The position numbers and the translations under genes are program-made. A stretch of 64,000 nucleotides of DNA from Formicarius rufipectus (taxonomy: Eukaryota > Chordata > Aves > Passeriformes > Formicariidae). Numbering within the stretch: the first letter of the stretch is position 1; each line of letters starts with the position of its first letter. The notes under the pieces are model-generated. The model made no database searches. It worked only from the letters and a program-made list of their open reading frames with translations, and was not told where the DNA came from. The DNA lies in contig VXAU01006153.1 of the NCBI GenBank assembly GCA_013399695.1, positions 233,876 through 297,875 of the forward strand. Direction: 5' to 3'. Positions 24,021-37,333 of the stretch are shown piece after piece.

Positions 24021-24170
24021 ATAGAACCACAGAATGACTCAGGCTGGAAGAATCCTCTGGGATTGTGTCTGACCTGTGACCAAACACCACCATGTCAACT
24101 AGACCTTGGCACCAAGTGCCACATCCAGTCTTTCCTTACACACCTCTGCAAGATCCCAGGCTCTTCTACA
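24021..24170 (-). mobile_element. CR1 LINE 3' fragment
   Basis: The + strand has 'atagaaccacagaatgactc', 'aggctggaagaatcctctgg', 'gtcaactagaccttggcacc' and 'agtgccacatccagtctttc', the reverse complement of a CR1 group with the 'accaaacacc...cactaagtgcc' motif, also present at 38.9 kb. Confidence 0.87.
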
Positions 24171-24883
24171 AGATCATTGAAGGAGTTTTACATCAAAAAG
24201 ATACATGGTCCCAAAAATTCATCTGACAGATTTTTTTTTTAAAGGGCCTTTCAGTTCTTTTATACCTTGAGGCCACACACAGGAAAAATGTTATGATACT
24301 TTCCAAGGGGTCAAAATTACACACTTTTATTGGCAAACTTTGGAAAATAAGGCAACTAGGCAAAAGTTTAAGATGAGCATTCAATCAACATAGAGCATTT
24401 CAGAAAGCATTGACTTAGCAAATTCCATCCAAGTTTAAGCTACTAAAATATCAAGAAAAGGAATTTATGAGATGAGAAAGAACTAAAGAAACAGAGAGAG
24501 AGAGAGAATTACAGCTGCTACCTTAGATCCAGTGTATACCCAGCTGACAGAATCCCAAGAATGGTAGAGCTGTGAACATGTGGAGGCCACATGGTTTTGG
24601 TTTTATTTGTTCTGGATTCCTATTGCCACCCTGTTCCCCACCACCCCCACCTCACCCCGCCCCTCTAAGTGGGACTTCTGATATGCCAACCATTCTGTGT
24701 CTGGGTTAGGGGCTCCAGGGGGTGTGCCAATGTCTGGCAGCAGCTGCACTAAAGACTCTCAGGGAGGTTGGATTACAAGGCAGGGTACCAGTCCACGTGG
24801 CAGAACCTGAACTGCCCCTTCCTCCACCTGCCCAGAATTGTTTTGAGCCAGTGATAACATTTTAATAACTTTTTTTTTTGATC
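24171..24883. other. Unique DNA with a (GA)n run and a C-rich patch
   Basis: A short (AG)8 microsatellite at 24492-24508 and a C-rich stretch at about 24626-24668. No gene is seen. The 92-codon minus frame 24773-25051 is partly translated CR1. Confidence 0.55.
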
Positions 24884-25006
24884 TCTCACAACCTCTAGGG
24901 ATGGAGACTCCATCCTGGGTAGCTCATTCCAATGTCTAATCACTCTTTCTGTGAACAAATTTTTCCTAATGTTCAACCTAAGTCTCCCCTGGCACAGCCT
25001 TCTGGA
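24884..25006 (-). mobile_element. CR1 LINE 3' region fragment
   Basis: Reverse complement of the CR1 3' end: 'cctctagggatggagactcc', 'tcattccaatgtctaatcac', 'aatgttcaacctaagtctcc', 'cctggcacagcc'. The minus frame reads LNIRKNLFTERVIRHWNELP, typical of the last residues of CR1 ORF2. The terminal ~90 bp of the repeat is missing on the left. Confidence 0.85.
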
Positions 25007-28000
25007 TTCATGCAGGCCTGAAGGGTTGTGCAGGCAGCACTCCCTTTGCACTCCAAGAGCTGTCTCAGCTCAAGCATCTGGGCTCCATCTCAGATCCACC
25101 CCAGCTCTGTTTTGCTCCTTGTTCTGCTTTGACTCCCTGAAGATCCCTAAATGCTCATGGTCAGGGCAGAATTAGCAAATAATGACAGGGCCAAATGCTT
25201 CAAGGATGTGTGCTTCCTTGTGTCTTTTCTTTTTGAAACAAATCTTCTGGAAAAGTATCCTGATGGCTAGAGCATATGCCCAAGAAACTGGAGGTTTCAA
25301 CTGAAGGCTTGAAGGAGTAAGGTACATTTCCCTCATGAGCTTCCACGTGTTGTGAGTAGGAGTCTAGAGGAAGGAGTGTGTCCTACTCCCTGTCACTTTT
25401 CCCCACATCAATACTAACTGAATGAAAAATTCATGTATGGTACTGGAATTAGGAACAAAGCCTGAAGGCTTTCTCTCCTCTCCACGTTATCATACTAGCC
25501 TTTAATTTATCCCTAGGTTTTTCTATCTCACATTCTCTTCTCCCTATGAATCTTGTGATTAATTTCTGGACAGTTGTCCAGTTTCAGCAGAAGGAAGGAA
25601 GAAGGGATCAAGCTTTTAGCTTGCTCTAGACCCTAGCAATTAGCGTGCTTTCCAGATCAGAGAAGTTTAGAATAAAATGTATTTAAGCTAAAGAACATAT
25701 TAAATAAAAGGAATTTGGTCATTCATAGAAAAGCTTGAAATGTTTATCAACTTGTGGCTTATATGCAAGTATGAGTATGGATACGTTTTTGCTCCAGAGA
25801 TGCCCCAAGCTGCCCAGCTATAAGTAAACTTATCTGACAGCTAGTAAGTGAGTGAGGTTAGTTCTGCTGCTGTGAGTGCAGGGTAAGCTTTCCTTGGGAG
25901 TCAGTCTATTAGCTTGGGCTTTACATTTGGCTTGGCACTGTCCATAGTGTAGCTTCTGGAGCACAGCCAGCCCATCATGCAGGGAGAACAAAGCATGACA
26001 AAATGGAAACCCTTCCTGAGACAGATTTATCAGGAAACTAAACCTTAAGTGATGATATTACAATGTAACATGTCTTTTCATATTCTGGACATTTTATTGT
26101 AACCTGTAAAGTGACAAACATACATGATTCACATGAATTAGGTTAGTTCAAATTGAATTTTAGTGTGTCTTGATTTACACAACATTAATTAGTCATATAG
26201 TGGCTCTTGAGTTACCTGTAAAATATGCCTTCAACAGGTGATGTTACAGTTTTTATCTGAACTCAGTGTGCCTTTTCAGAGGAACAAAGCTCATTATTTT
26301 ACAATTTCATTTTTTTTGTATTTCACAGAGAATACAATAAAACAATGATGAATTAACTTTGAGAACCTGAAACCAGGGAAATTCTGCAGTCCCCCTTACA
26401 GACCTGTTTTCTCCATTATAAATTTGGTTTTATTTTACTAGTGCTTTCCTACTGCAGAGACATCTAATACTGATTTTGATTCACTTGAGTTATGCAACTT
26501 CATCTTTACCTGAATTATTTGCCTTAATGCATATATTTCCTTCCAGAGGGAAAGGACGTTCTCATTGTGTTTTAACATTGCTACTACATGAAAGGAGCAC
26601 ATCGTACTCTATCCGAACAAAAACACACAGCTTGAGATATTTACAATATATATTCCTTACAGTACTTCCTGCTGTGAAATTAAAATTTTGATATACTCTA
26701 TCCTTTTCTGCCATCTAATTGAAAATCAGTGACAAGGGAAAGGGCAAGTCCTATTTATAGAGAACTCCAAAACCTCAACCCAGGTTGTGTGATCTCTCCC
26801 ACAGAATGATTAGAGCAGGAAAGGACCAGCAGCAGATCAAAAGTGGTATGTGTGCTCTGATTGATGCAGCTGAGGAGACTTGTGCCCAGGCAGCAAACCC
26901 TGCAGGTGGCTGGGGTTTGCACCATGTCTCTCATGATGGGAAGGATAGTGTGAACCACTGAGATGAGTTCATTCATGGTCAGAGATGATGACTCCAATAA
27001 ATTCTCTGAAATGGAAGAAGAGGTTAATGAACAGAGACAGTGTAAGGAAGGATGAGAGTAGGATTTGTTCTGACCAGTAACGAAAAGTTCCTCCTCCTCC
27101 AACACTTGCTCAAGTAGGAAATAGGCAATGATTAGCAGGCATTTTCCAGTGTGAACGCTGCTGCAGGCATATGATTTACTGCTTGATTATAGAAAACAGA
27201 CTAGTAAAATCTGAAACCAGTTAATATTTAAGTTTAAAGTGTAGCTCTGAGAATCACTGCAGCTTGCACATTTTCACTCTACAGCAACAAGGAAGACATT
27301 CTTTAAATATCTAAAAAGACTGAACCTTGCCCTTCTGTCACAGCTTCATGTTAAAAAATTTACCAAAAATTGCTATCCTCAGAAGATAGTCTTGTCAGCA
27401 CAGTGAAACCTGTAAGATAAACAAAAGTTCATTTAAACTGTAGCTGTTTCTGCAACTATTTCTGTCAGAAATGCTGATCTGTCTTGGGGTGAGGGAGTGC
27501 ATATTTTTCAAAACCTGCATGTCTTTCTCAGCATACTGATGAAAAATGACGTCTTTCCCTTGATATGTAAATTGAATGAAGAACTTTTTGCTGTATGGTA
27601 TTACTGATTCCTCAAAACCTGATTTCAAGCAACTGCTGTAGATAACAGTACAGCAGAGTCAGCAGAATGAAGCATGGTCTGGGTATCAGGTTCACAGATG
27701 AGTACACAAGCTGACATCACCAGTGAGGGTGAATTTGCATTAAGACAATCTTGGTAATCTTAGAAGAGTGCAGGCACACAACCCTTCTGCCAGCCCCGTT
27801 GTAGAGGCAACAATCTGTGTCACTGGGGTGATAAGAAAAAGCTGAAAAGGTGACTCAAAGCCTATGTAAGAGTTTGAATATAGTAAAGCTACACAATAGT
27901 ACTTGTGTCTGTGATTTAAGCAGGTGTCTAGATATTAGGAACTGGAATTAAATTTTCAGGAGATCTTCAATGAGCAGCATTTTATACCACATTTAGCTTC

Positions 28001-28164
28001 TGGGAAATCTGGACATTGTTAGGGATGGAGCAACAGACTAGATGAGACACAGTCCCAATCCTCTAAAATACAGTATTATTGACCCAATGATCTATCATGC
28101 TGGAAATCATTGAGTCTGAACCACTTTGTGAGAATACTACACTTCCAGGGTAATTTTCTTGACA
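25007..28164. other. Unique DNA
   Basis: No recognised gene or transposon. A 116-codon minus frame (26755-27105) has no identifiable domain. Composition becomes slightly GC-richer at 26.76-27.10 kb and 27.65-27.80 kb. Confidence 0.5.
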
Positions 28165-28218
28165 TTTGTTTGGTTGGTTTGGGGTTTTGGTTTTGTTTTG
28201 ATTTGATTTTTGTTTGTT
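28165..28218. repeat. T/G-rich simple tract
   Basis: Units of TTTG, GGTT and GGGGTTTT, e.g. 'ggttggtttggggttttggt', followed by GATTTGATTTTTG. Confidence 0.85.
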
Positions 28219-31156
28219 TTATTAATAACGCCTGATACAATACATATATAAATTGTAAATTACACTTGAGGCATTGTTTGAATGGGTGCCAAAGCTCTTG
28301 CAGTGAAAATACAGTGTCATAGTTGCACAATACTGCAAAATCTTCATTCAGAGGAAAACAATCCAATTACCTACCTCTGCTAATTTTATAGTTAATGCAA
28401 CCAAAACTATACTAGTCTAACTTTGCATGCATGTGCTGGCCCAAAAGTTAATATCTTTTTACAAAAATATATAAATCAATATCACTTCATCTGTCTGATT
28501 GAAAACTTTTTGCAAGGGTTTAAATTTGGGTTAGGATTTCATGTGCAAAAATATACATGTGCCTACATTAATACTTGCATATTTTTTCTAAAGACACCTG
28601 CTTTTGGTCAAGAGCACCATTATGTGTAAGAGGTTTTTACCATCTAACTGTGAGACTGTAAAACTCCTTGGATATAAACCTGGCATCTCTCAGATGGGAT
28701 CAAATCATCAATCACCCTGTATGCAGCAACTGTGAATTATCTTTGGTTTCTGGACAAAGAACATTAATATTTCAGTTTGGGCTTAAAAAGAAATAAGAAT
28801 GGACCTATCTATCCCTTTCTGAGTCATGGAAAGAACAATGAATTTTACTAAAGTTTAAACATTTAATCACAAAAAAAATTATTTTATTTTATTTTTAAGA
28901 AAAAGGACAGATTATCACATTAGTGCAAGATAAATAAGGAACTGAAGATTTCTTTAAGCTGTTCAAAGTTTGGTGGTTGAGCCATCTCTAAAAAGGCATT
29001 TCAGCACCTTTCTAAAAGAAGTTACATTAGAAATTACATTACCTCAAATGACTTTTATGAAAGGTTATAACCTCATGAATTTGTTCTAAAGGAAATGTTG
29101 TTATATTCATGCCAAAATTAAAAGAGATCTTTTATAGATGGAAGTCAGCATAGTGCTATGAAAATTAGAAATATAAAGTTGAATTGTTCCTTATAATTTC
29201 ATTTAAAATTCTTTAAAACATTAATTTGTCCATAGTTTTTGTCCTGCATCTTCAACTTTGTTCTGCTCATCTATGTTACTTTCTGGAGGGCAAATAGTCG
29301 AACTGTTAGTATATATACTGCAGATTAAGAAAGTTAAAATTGCTTTCATATAAGGTAAGTATGCAAGCAGTTAACCAGAACAACAGTTGAGCAAGTAAAT
29401 AAAAAGCAATACGTTCGTATTAGGGGCTTTCTTCATAATATTTGCAGGCTTTTCCCTAAAACACTAGAAATTTGCATTTTCAGTTCAAATATGTTTATTT
29501 TTAATATTCCCGTGCCTCCTGGACCTGAAGACTCAGTAGAACCATCAAACTTCCTGAGAGTAAAGAGTGATAGCCCTGCCATGCACAAAACAACATGCAG
29601 GTGCTGCGAGTCATTTAAATGCAATTTTCTGTTTTCCCCACTTTTCTCCATGAAAAAGAGTCTACTCTAATAGAGCTATAAATTCTATGTCCTACATTAC
29701 CAAAGCTTATTTCAAACAGTAAAAGTAATATACATATGAATTTTTTCTATAAAACTTTTTTGTGTTGTACATCAAATACCAAACATTATTATTTTTTAAT
29801 ATATTGTTGGAATATAAGCTGAGGCATATGTTGCAGAGATGGTGCTATAGTTGTAAAAGATGGATGCTATAGACGATATCTGACCACTGAACAGGGAGAA
29901 TATTTACTTGGTACCTCACGTTTTACTGCTGTCAGCTATATCATTAAGCAGAATGAAAAATGGAAAATTCAGCAAAGTCCAGAAGTCTCAGGGAAAAAAA
30001 GCAAAGATCCAAACTGTTGTGCTTAAATTAGATTTTCTCTTCCTTCAGTTTATTTTAAATTTATGTATGTTGAGCTTTGACGGTAGAACATTCTCTGACA
30101 TGGTAGAAACAAAAGTATTTCAGCATTCAAAAGTCCTTACTATAAATGTAAGATGAATTTCTTTTTATAATTTCTTTTCTATATCCATTTTGACAATCTC
30201 AGAGACATTTCATTCAGACAGTAAAATATCCCAAACAACTTAACAACATGTGCCCATTTTAAAACCAGCAGGAAGTGACCCATATGCAGCAAGAGAAGAC
30301 AAACAATTCCATGGACTCTGGTTTCCAGTTTCTTTCCTCAAATCTTGACTCCTACTCTTCTTCCAAGACTGCTAACAAATACCCCAAGAATTATCCATCA
30401 GTCCTGATATTCCTATTCCAAGTTTCTTGGAACAAGACCACTTCCTTCAGTACATACACTTTGATGCGAGCGTCTGAATTCATTTAGTCTATCAGAATTT
30501 TTGTGAGACAGATTATGCTTTCACAAATTCTAGAGGAATCACTGAGAACACACAGGACCCACTGATTTCAGGTACTCCTCTATACAAGGTCAGTAACAGC
30601 CCAGAGTGACAATTACAGAAAAATACCTTAGATGTATGAAGAATAAAGAGGCACAGGGCTATATCAAGAATGTAGTTACCAATTTTTAGAAGATCTTCAC
30701 TGAACAAGTATGCAAATTCCTTCTTCAAGGAGTTATAGCTAGATCAGACTTTGCTGGACATTAGCAGAATAGGCAAAAAAAATATCCTGCTGCAGATTCC
30801 TTTCATTACTCTGCTACTGCCAAAGTCCATTTTCAAACCAGGGCTTCTTGAGGAAAATTCTGTTTGAAGGTTTTAACTTTTATTTTATTTTACTTAACAT
30901 TTTATTGCCTATCACACTGGTGAACATGGCTGAAAAAATGTTCAAGTGAGGTAACCATACTCCATAAAAATCTTCTGAGTGGATTCAGTGTTTGAAAAAG
31001 TAACTAAATATGTGGGAAAAATAAACCAATAAGACATAGAAGTGAAAATCAGATGGATGAGGTATTGAAAGTTTCAAAGGCCTATCTAGGACCCACTTGT
31101 GACAAAACCCAGCCTTTTGTCTGGTATGCCATCAACATACTTCTTTATTAACTATA
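28219..31156. other. Unique AT-rich DNA
   Basis: About 2.9 kb with short chance frames only; no repeats or RNA genes recognised. Confidence 0.55.
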
Positions 31157-31250
31157 TAGAATCATAGAATGGTTTGGGTTGTAAGGCACCTTAAAAGATC
31201 CTCTAGACCCAATCCCCTGCCTGTAACTGAGTTCAATGAAAGACTGCCTT
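31157..31250 (-). mobile_element. CR1 LINE 3' terminal fragment
   Basis: The + strand 'tagaatcatagaatggtttg' followed by 'ggttgtaaggcaccttaaaa' is the reverse complement of a CR1 end. A second CR1 starts 120 bp to the right in the same orientation, so these may be two insertions or one broken by rearrangement. Confidence 0.88.
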
Positions 31251-31370
31251 CCCTGTGGCTGTTGACATTTCTGAAGTTAAGCAGCTAAAGTGTATAATGG
31301 AATAATTTTCTGTATCAGGACATTGGTATCTTTTTCTTTTGGGAAATTAGGTAAAGCAAAATTCAGTCAC

Positions 31371-32245
31371 TGAATCATGGAATGGTTTGAGTTGGAAGGG
31401 ATGTTAAAGATCATCTAGTTCCAATCACCTGCCATGGGCAGGGGCACCTTTCATTAGACCAGGTTGCTCAGAGTTCCATTTACCCTGGCCTTGCACATTT
31501 TCAGGGATGGGACATCCACAGCTTCTCTGGGCAACCTGTTCCAGTGCTTCACCATCCTCATAGAAAAGAATTTCTGTCTAATATCTAACCTAAACCTGTA
31601 TTATTTCTGTTTGAAACCAACCACCCTTGTCCTGGGACTACATGGCCTTGTAAATAGTCTCTCTGTATCTTTCTTGTAAGCTCACATCAGGCAATGGAAA
31701 GTCTCGATCAGGTCATCTCAAAGCCATCTCTTTTCCGGGCTGAAAAGTCTCAATTCTGTCAGCTTTTCCTCATAGCAGAGGTGTTCCATCTCTGTAATCA
31801 TCTTGCTGGCCCTCCTCTGGACTTGTTTCAACAGGTCAATGTCCTTCCTCTGTTTGGGACTCCAGAGGTAGATGGAGCACTCCAGCTGGGACCTTGGCAG
31901 AGCAGAGATCAGAATCACTTCCTTCAACCTGCTGGCCATGCTGGTTTTGATGCAGCCCAGGATGCAATTGGCTTTCTGGGCTGTGAGTGTACATTGCCAG
32001 CTCATGTCCAACCTCTTATTCACCAGCACCTCCAAGTCCTTCTTGGCAGGTCTGCTCCTTGATCTCTTCATCCCCCAGTCTTCATCAATGCTCCATTTCA
32101 GGTTCAGCGCCTTACACTTTGTGTTCTTAAACCTCATGACATTCCCAAGCTCCTTTCTCCAGCTTGTCCAGGTCACCCTGGGTGGGATCCCATCCTTCAG
32201 ATGTGTCAAACATACCATTCATCTTGGTGTCACACAAATCAGTTT
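31371..32245 (-). mobile_element. CR1 LINE, 0.87 kb, with the end of ORF2
   Basis: Full 3' UTR plus the C-terminal part of ORF2. Reading leftwards on the minus strand, the order is palm/thumb region, C-terminal domain, 3' UTR and the terminal 'ccatgattca'. The longest frame (31718-32218, 166 codons) contains KDLEVLVNKRLDMSWQC, ANCILGCIKTS and LLKQVQRRASKMI, the conserved CR1 ORF2 C-terminal words. It is 5'-truncated near the reverse transcriptase FADD box. That box is damaged: the minus strand reads LCDTK where FADDTK is expected, consistent with a 2-bp loss. Confidence 0.93.
31718..32218 (-). pseudogene. CR1 ORF2 C-terminal remnant
   Basis: 166 codons open, without the catalytic part of the reverse transcriptase and with no proper start. 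In intact CR1, ORF2 encodes an apurinic-type endonuclease plus reverse transcriptase needed for retrotransposition. This fragment holds only the thumb and C-terminal segment, so it is dead on arrival. Confidence 0.85.
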
Positions 32246-33720
32246 TATTTACATCGTGCCCTGTACCCCCTATATTGTTCTTTTCTAAGAAGTTTAAGCA
32301 CACAGAGGTAATAACCATTTCTCTTTCATTAGGCTTTCTCAAATCTCTCAAAAATCTGTGAATCAATCTGCCAAAAGCAGACATTTTAACTACCTGCAGT
32401 TAAAATCAATGAAGTGTCTAGGCAGGATTGACATCCAGGCAGGACTGGCTACATTTGTATCATTCTCACCAGATGTTTCTCTAATCTGTTCTCAAAAATC
32501 TCTAGTTTTGGAAACACTTCACTTTCCTCACTGTTTCAGTGTTTCAATATTGATATTCTTTGGAGTTTCTCCTAAAATTTAATATCAGTCTCTCTTCATG
32601 CAAATTAAGCCCATTGCACCACCAGTGTGCAAAAGAGGATGCTTTCTTCCTCAGTAGCACAACCCTCAAGTATGTGAAAAAAATGGGTGTCTAGAACTTT
32701 ATGAGTATATATATATAAAGAATTAGATGGTAATTTTTAAAAAATATTATTATTTATTCTATATAATTCCCATTTTTTTCTTAGAGGTTTTATTTTCTAG
32801 ACCTCTGGCTATACTCAATGCTCTACTCAAGGCTCTTTTCAGAGGGTCCCACTCCTTCTTTGAAACACACTCCAGTTTCAGCTTTTCTATTTCTGGATAG
32901 AGCAGACTTCATAGGTCTGACAATCTGCAGTTGTTTTTATGTCATCCCACATGGTCTGTGTCTTTTTTTTTCAGCATTGGGAAATATTTCACAACAAGGA
33001 GAAAGTTTAAACATTAAAGTTCAGCTTTATGGCATGCAATACTCTAGTTCCACCAAACAGACTCTTACTCACCTTATTATTGGGGTATCAGTACAACAGA
33101 CTTTTCTGAATTGCTCTGACTTCTCTCCTTGAGCTCCCAGTTTATCATCTAAACCTATTTCATATATGAACCCAAAAATCTTGGAAAGCTGCTCAGTCTG
33201 CCAATTTCCATATGGTGATAATCACATCCTGAACTAGTATAAAATGAAATACAGGCATATAAATTCAGCTAATCAATACAAAAAAACCTGCTCAATTGCT
33301 TAAGCAAAGAACAGTATACACACCTAAAAGAGGAATATAATTTAACAAAACCTTCCCTAATCTGGGATTCAGATGTGTAGTAGTTACATGACAGTCTAAT
33401 CTACCTGTTTTCCTAACACCTTATACAAAATTAGTTAGGTGCCTCCTTAATTAGTTGACAACATTGTGTAAGACTAAATTTAATTACATATGGTTGTTCA
33501 GAAATACCTATTCTGGAAGGTGTCTCCTGCCTTGAGCTCCTTATTAATCCAGATTTAGGTGTCCTTACTCCTTAGCATTTATGAAGGTCTCTGGAGAAGC
33601 CTGATTACTGTTAGGAGGAATCTTTTACACTGACTATAAACTAGACTGTCTCCTAAATGTACTCAGGAAGTAGTGACAGTTTCTGTTTATGAGCCAATAA
33701 AAGTCTAATTGGTCTAATTA
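32246..33720. other. Unique DNA
   Basis: No gene recognised. Open frames at 32358-32582 and 32818-33132 (+) lack known domains. Confidence 0.5.
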
Positions 33721-33753
33721 CAAAAAAAAAAATAAAAAAAAAATAAAAAAAAT
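33721..33753. repeat. A-rich simple repeat with T interruptions
   Basis: Three A runs separated by single T bases: A11 T A10 T A8. Confidence 0.9.
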
Positions 33754-35526
33754 TAATGTGAATAAAAGGCTCAAAGGACCAATACAGCACTAGTGTATGG
33801 ATGTCTTCAGACCAGCTCTGCTGCACTGGAATATGCTATCCTCAGTCTCTAATTTTCCAGTTAAAGACCTATATTTAGGAGAAAATTGAATCTTTAGAAA
33901 TCTTTCCTTCTACTCTGAATAGAGACTTTATGTACTTACATTAAGAGTAATGAACTATCAGTTATGCCCCCTGGCAAAGAAAGGTCTAAATTAAGTGGAC
34001 TGAATTCCATCCAAAATCTTAATCACTAAGAAGATTACTAACTTTCTGCTACAATACACATCTAGCAGCAAAGCCATTTCTGCTTATGCAGGTTATCTCT
34101 CACTTAGATAAAACAGTGCCTGGTTTAAATGAGTGCCCATGCTGAGGGCTCTTGTAGATTAGAATTGAAAATTTTGGTCAAATACAGATATTATTGATCA
34201 AAGTAACATACCTAAAATGTTCTTAATTTTCATGGCTCTTTACAAACATGATCTACGTCAGGCACCTTCCACAGTACACAGAAATCCCAAGTGACAGAGA
34301 GCTGATGATCTTTCAGTGGAAAGTAGTTAAAAAGCATGTGGTTGTATATACAAAATAAATTATGGTATTCTGCTATATACAGAAGCTGACTAGAAAAGAA
34401 ATGGAGAATTTCTTCTCATTCATGTCTTGACACATGAGGATAGAGTGCTACTACTAATGATTGTGTCAACATAGTGCATCTTTAAAATAGAATTCAGTTT
34501 TTCAATTCCAATAAATTCTAGATAAGACCTCAAAATTTTCAAATAAAGGGTGGAATCTGTCATGTTAGACAGTATGAGTTTTATTTCTCTTACCAACACG
34601 TCTCAAAATGCTTAGGAAATTTCCATCCCATGAATCTCATGAAACAGATAATTAAATTAATTAACTTTTGACTTGAGTAAACAGACTTAACTGCCCATAA
34701 CGCCATTTTTTTAACAGGAAATCACACTAGGTATGCAAAATTTGTCTCTCTCTCTCCTGTGACCTGAAATCTTTGTTCAGTTACTGCTTCAACCTTTCCT
34801 CCAGCCTCCAGCTGGTACTTTTGTAATAATAGTATTTGACATTAAGTAACAAGAAGTGAGCTGAAGAGATGATGTCAGTTCAGCCAATGTCATATCCAGG
34901 TACAAGTGAAATCTGATGCAGACAGGTGTAAAAGCAATGAGCTATGAACTGAAGCTGCATTTTCTTCAATCAGATGCAGATAAAGACATTGATATGACTT
35001 CAGCTCTGCATCAGGAGACCTAGATCAGACTCCAACGAAGCCTTCATTGGTTTTTACAGATAAAAAAGGAGTCTTGTTAGAAAGAAAAACAAGTCTAAAA
35101 GTCAATGTCAAGTATAAATTCAGTGTATCTAGAGAATAGTGCATTTGGTTACCCTGCTAGAAGAGAACATTCTTAATCTCTTATTTCCTACATGCTGTGT
35201 GGAATCTATACTTAAGCAATGACTGAAAATTTATCTGGCAATTGTTAGGGGTAGTATTGAAAAAGAGGGGGGAAAATGGAGCAGCAAAATCAAAAGAACT
35301 TCAATTACTATTTGAACATTGGCCATGAAGTATCTGAACATGAAACAAAATCTACAGAGGGGAAAATGAAACATATTTTAAAAGTATTTACTTCAGAGAC
35401 ACCCCTTTGAAATAGTCAAAGGATTTCATTGTTTGTTTTCAGCTTTTTAGAAGTTATGACAACTCAGTATTAATTCATTGTCAAAGTGTTCATTTTGGAA
35501 AGTATTTATAAGTAAACTTGAGGAAC
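33754..35526. other. Unique AT-rich DNA
   Basis: Nothing recognised; no frame over 60 codons. Confidence 0.55.
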
Positions 35527-35640
35527 TGCTTTTTTTGTTGTTGGTGGTGGTGGTTTGATTTTTGTTCTACTCATTTTTGGGGGGCTTTTTGCTTTGATTG
35601 GTTTTGGTGGGGTTTTTTATTTTTATTTTTTTTTAAATGC
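35527..35640. repeat. G/T-rich low-complexity tract
   Basis: Contains (GTT)2(GGT)4, G6 and G4 runs between T runs on the + strand. The short G clusters might allow a weak two-layer G-quadruplex, but that is speculative. Confidence 0.8.
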
Positions 35641-35939
35641 TTTTATATTTTCATCACTTTTGTGTAGCATTTAAGTAATAAAGAGTTTCTGAATATCAGG
35701 CAATTTAAGAGAACTACAAAGTAGAAACAGCTGTGCTGCATAAAATCAGTAGCCAGACAGAACTGGGGCTTGTACAGATGTCTAAAGAATGGTGTAAGAA
35801 AGAATACAACATGCATACAGTGTGATTTATTCGGAATTAAACTTCTGAAATGGTGATTATAATTTTATGTTGAATACCCTTTTATGAGTTTCACTCTTGT
35901 AAATTTGTACAAATACTTTTTGAATTGATAAATTTTGAC
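35641..35939. other. Unique AT-rich DNA
   Basis: Nothing recognised, although diverged 3' parts of the neighbouring ancient CR1 could extend into it. Confidence 0.45.
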
Positions 35940-37138
35940 ATTTACAATAATTGATAGGAATTGTTTCCAATGTATATTCATACATTCCATGGAAATTCAC
36001 CTTCTTCCGTTTGTTTTAAACCTATTAGTTCATAATTTCACTAAATTACCATTAATTCTCATGAGGATCTGGAAGTTATTATTTTCTATTTGGTTTCTCC
36101 AGGTTTTTCCACACTCTTAAAGACTTCTTCAATGTCTTTTCCAGGGTGAAGAATCTTTGTCTATTTCTTTTTCCCTCATATAAAATTTCATTCACTCCTC
36201 TCTGTATCTTCTGCAGTTAAACTATATAATTTTTGAAATTGCCTGACCAGAACAGTAATCTAAATATGGGCATTCTGTGGATTGCATAAAAGTATAATGA
36301 TGTTCCTTATTCTGTCAGGCATTTTTTTCCTAATAATTTATTACATTTTACTTGCTTCATTGATAATCACTAAGCACTGAACTGAAGCTTGCATACAAAT
36401 TATCGATGTCACATCCACAAGTCTTTTTCAGAGTTCAGATCCTATTCTTGTACATTTGAAATTAGGATAGGTTTCCTCATAAAAACAATTTCCTTTTAAT
36501 AGACATGGAATTACATTTGCCGTTTTCTTTCTCAGCCACTTGGCATCAAATGACTAATGTCTGACTTTTATTTTTTGGTCAGTATTCACCTTTATGACCC
36601 CAAATAACTTAGTACTGTTAGAAATCTCTGTCATCTCGTTCAAATTCTTTTGACAATAATTGATGAATAAATTGAGTAGCATATCCTAGCATTAATTCCT
36701 ACAGGATTCTAATAATGACTTCCTATATAATTCTAGTAATGGTTTCAGTCATTTATACTTACCTACCACTTATTCCTACTTTTTAATTCTAATATTTTAA
36801 ATAGCTATACTTTGGATGAATTTTCCTTTTATCCCATGCCAACCAAGATTTTCTTCAGAATTTTTGGTAAAAAATTTTTCAAAAGATTTATGAAGATTGC
36901 AATCACCTGTATAAAGTTGATGGCTCTTGTTCTTGGGAATGTGTATTTTAAAGAAATCTAGTAGATTTGCAGTATGTGACTCCTTACTTCGAAAGCCAAT
37001 GGTTGGTTCTTCCCCTGAATACCACATGTTACTCTGTGTGTATGTATATGCACAATCTGCCTTCTAATAAACTTTCCACCATTTTTTCCAGTATAGAAAT
37101 CAGATTTCTTATTTTTAGTTTTGGGGGATTTATTTTAG

Positions 37139-37187
37139 AAATCTGTTTTGTTTGTTTGTTTTTTTTGTTTTGCTTTTTTTTTTTTTT
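37139..37187. repeat. T-rich tract with TTTG units
   Basis: (TTTG)n and long T runs ending in T15, apparently expanded inside the ancient CR1. Confidence 0.9.
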
Positions 37188-37216
37188 AATTACCTTTATG
37201 TTTTTCACCCTCTGTC

Positions 37217-37222
37217 CCAGCT
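37217..37222. repeat. Left target-site duplication CCAGCT
   Basis: Matches 37884-37889 exactly, bracketing the LTR. Removing LTR plus one copy joins the old CR1 sequence in register. Confidence 0.75.
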
Positions 37223-37237
37223 TGTGGGAATGGAATA

Positions 37238-37333
37238 AGAATATAATTGATAATACCTTGAAATGATTAAGAATATAACTGATAATACCTTGAAATGATG
37301 CAGAATGTAACTGATAATGCCTTGAACTGATGC
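37238..37333 (+). repeat. Three tandem 32-bp repeats in LTR U3
   Basis: Units at 37238-37269, 37270-37301 and 37302-37333. Each reads AGAAT(A/G)TAA(C/T)TGATAAT, then (A/G)CCTTGAA(A/C)TGATG. Units 1 and 2 differ at 3 positions, units 2 and 3 at 3 positions. Direct repeats in U3 are commonly enhancer repeats in retroviruses; enhancer activity here is inferred only. Confidence 0.95.

Larger units (their letters stand above)
35940..37222 (-). mobile_element. Ancient reptile-type CR1 LINE, segment 1 (3' part)
   Basis: A heavily diverged CR1 in reverse complement, matching by layout the CR1 type abundant in turtles and crocodilians rather than the bird-specific CR1 copies in this window. Blocks in order on the + strand: 'tttgttttaaacctattag', 'gaccagaacagtaatctaaa', 'aagtctttttcagag', 'atgaataaattgagtagcat', 'tttatcccatgccaac', 'aatctagtagatttgcagta' and 'gttggttcttcccctgaata'. 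These correspond to ORF2 reverse transcriptase read antisense. No frame is intact. It continues beyond two LTR insertions at 37884-38025 and 38549-38854, giving about 1.7 kb of old CR1. Confidence 0.75.

Noticed and set aside
26755..27105. 116-codon minus frame
   Set aside because: No domain or signal recognised and no exon borders; kept only as unique DNA.
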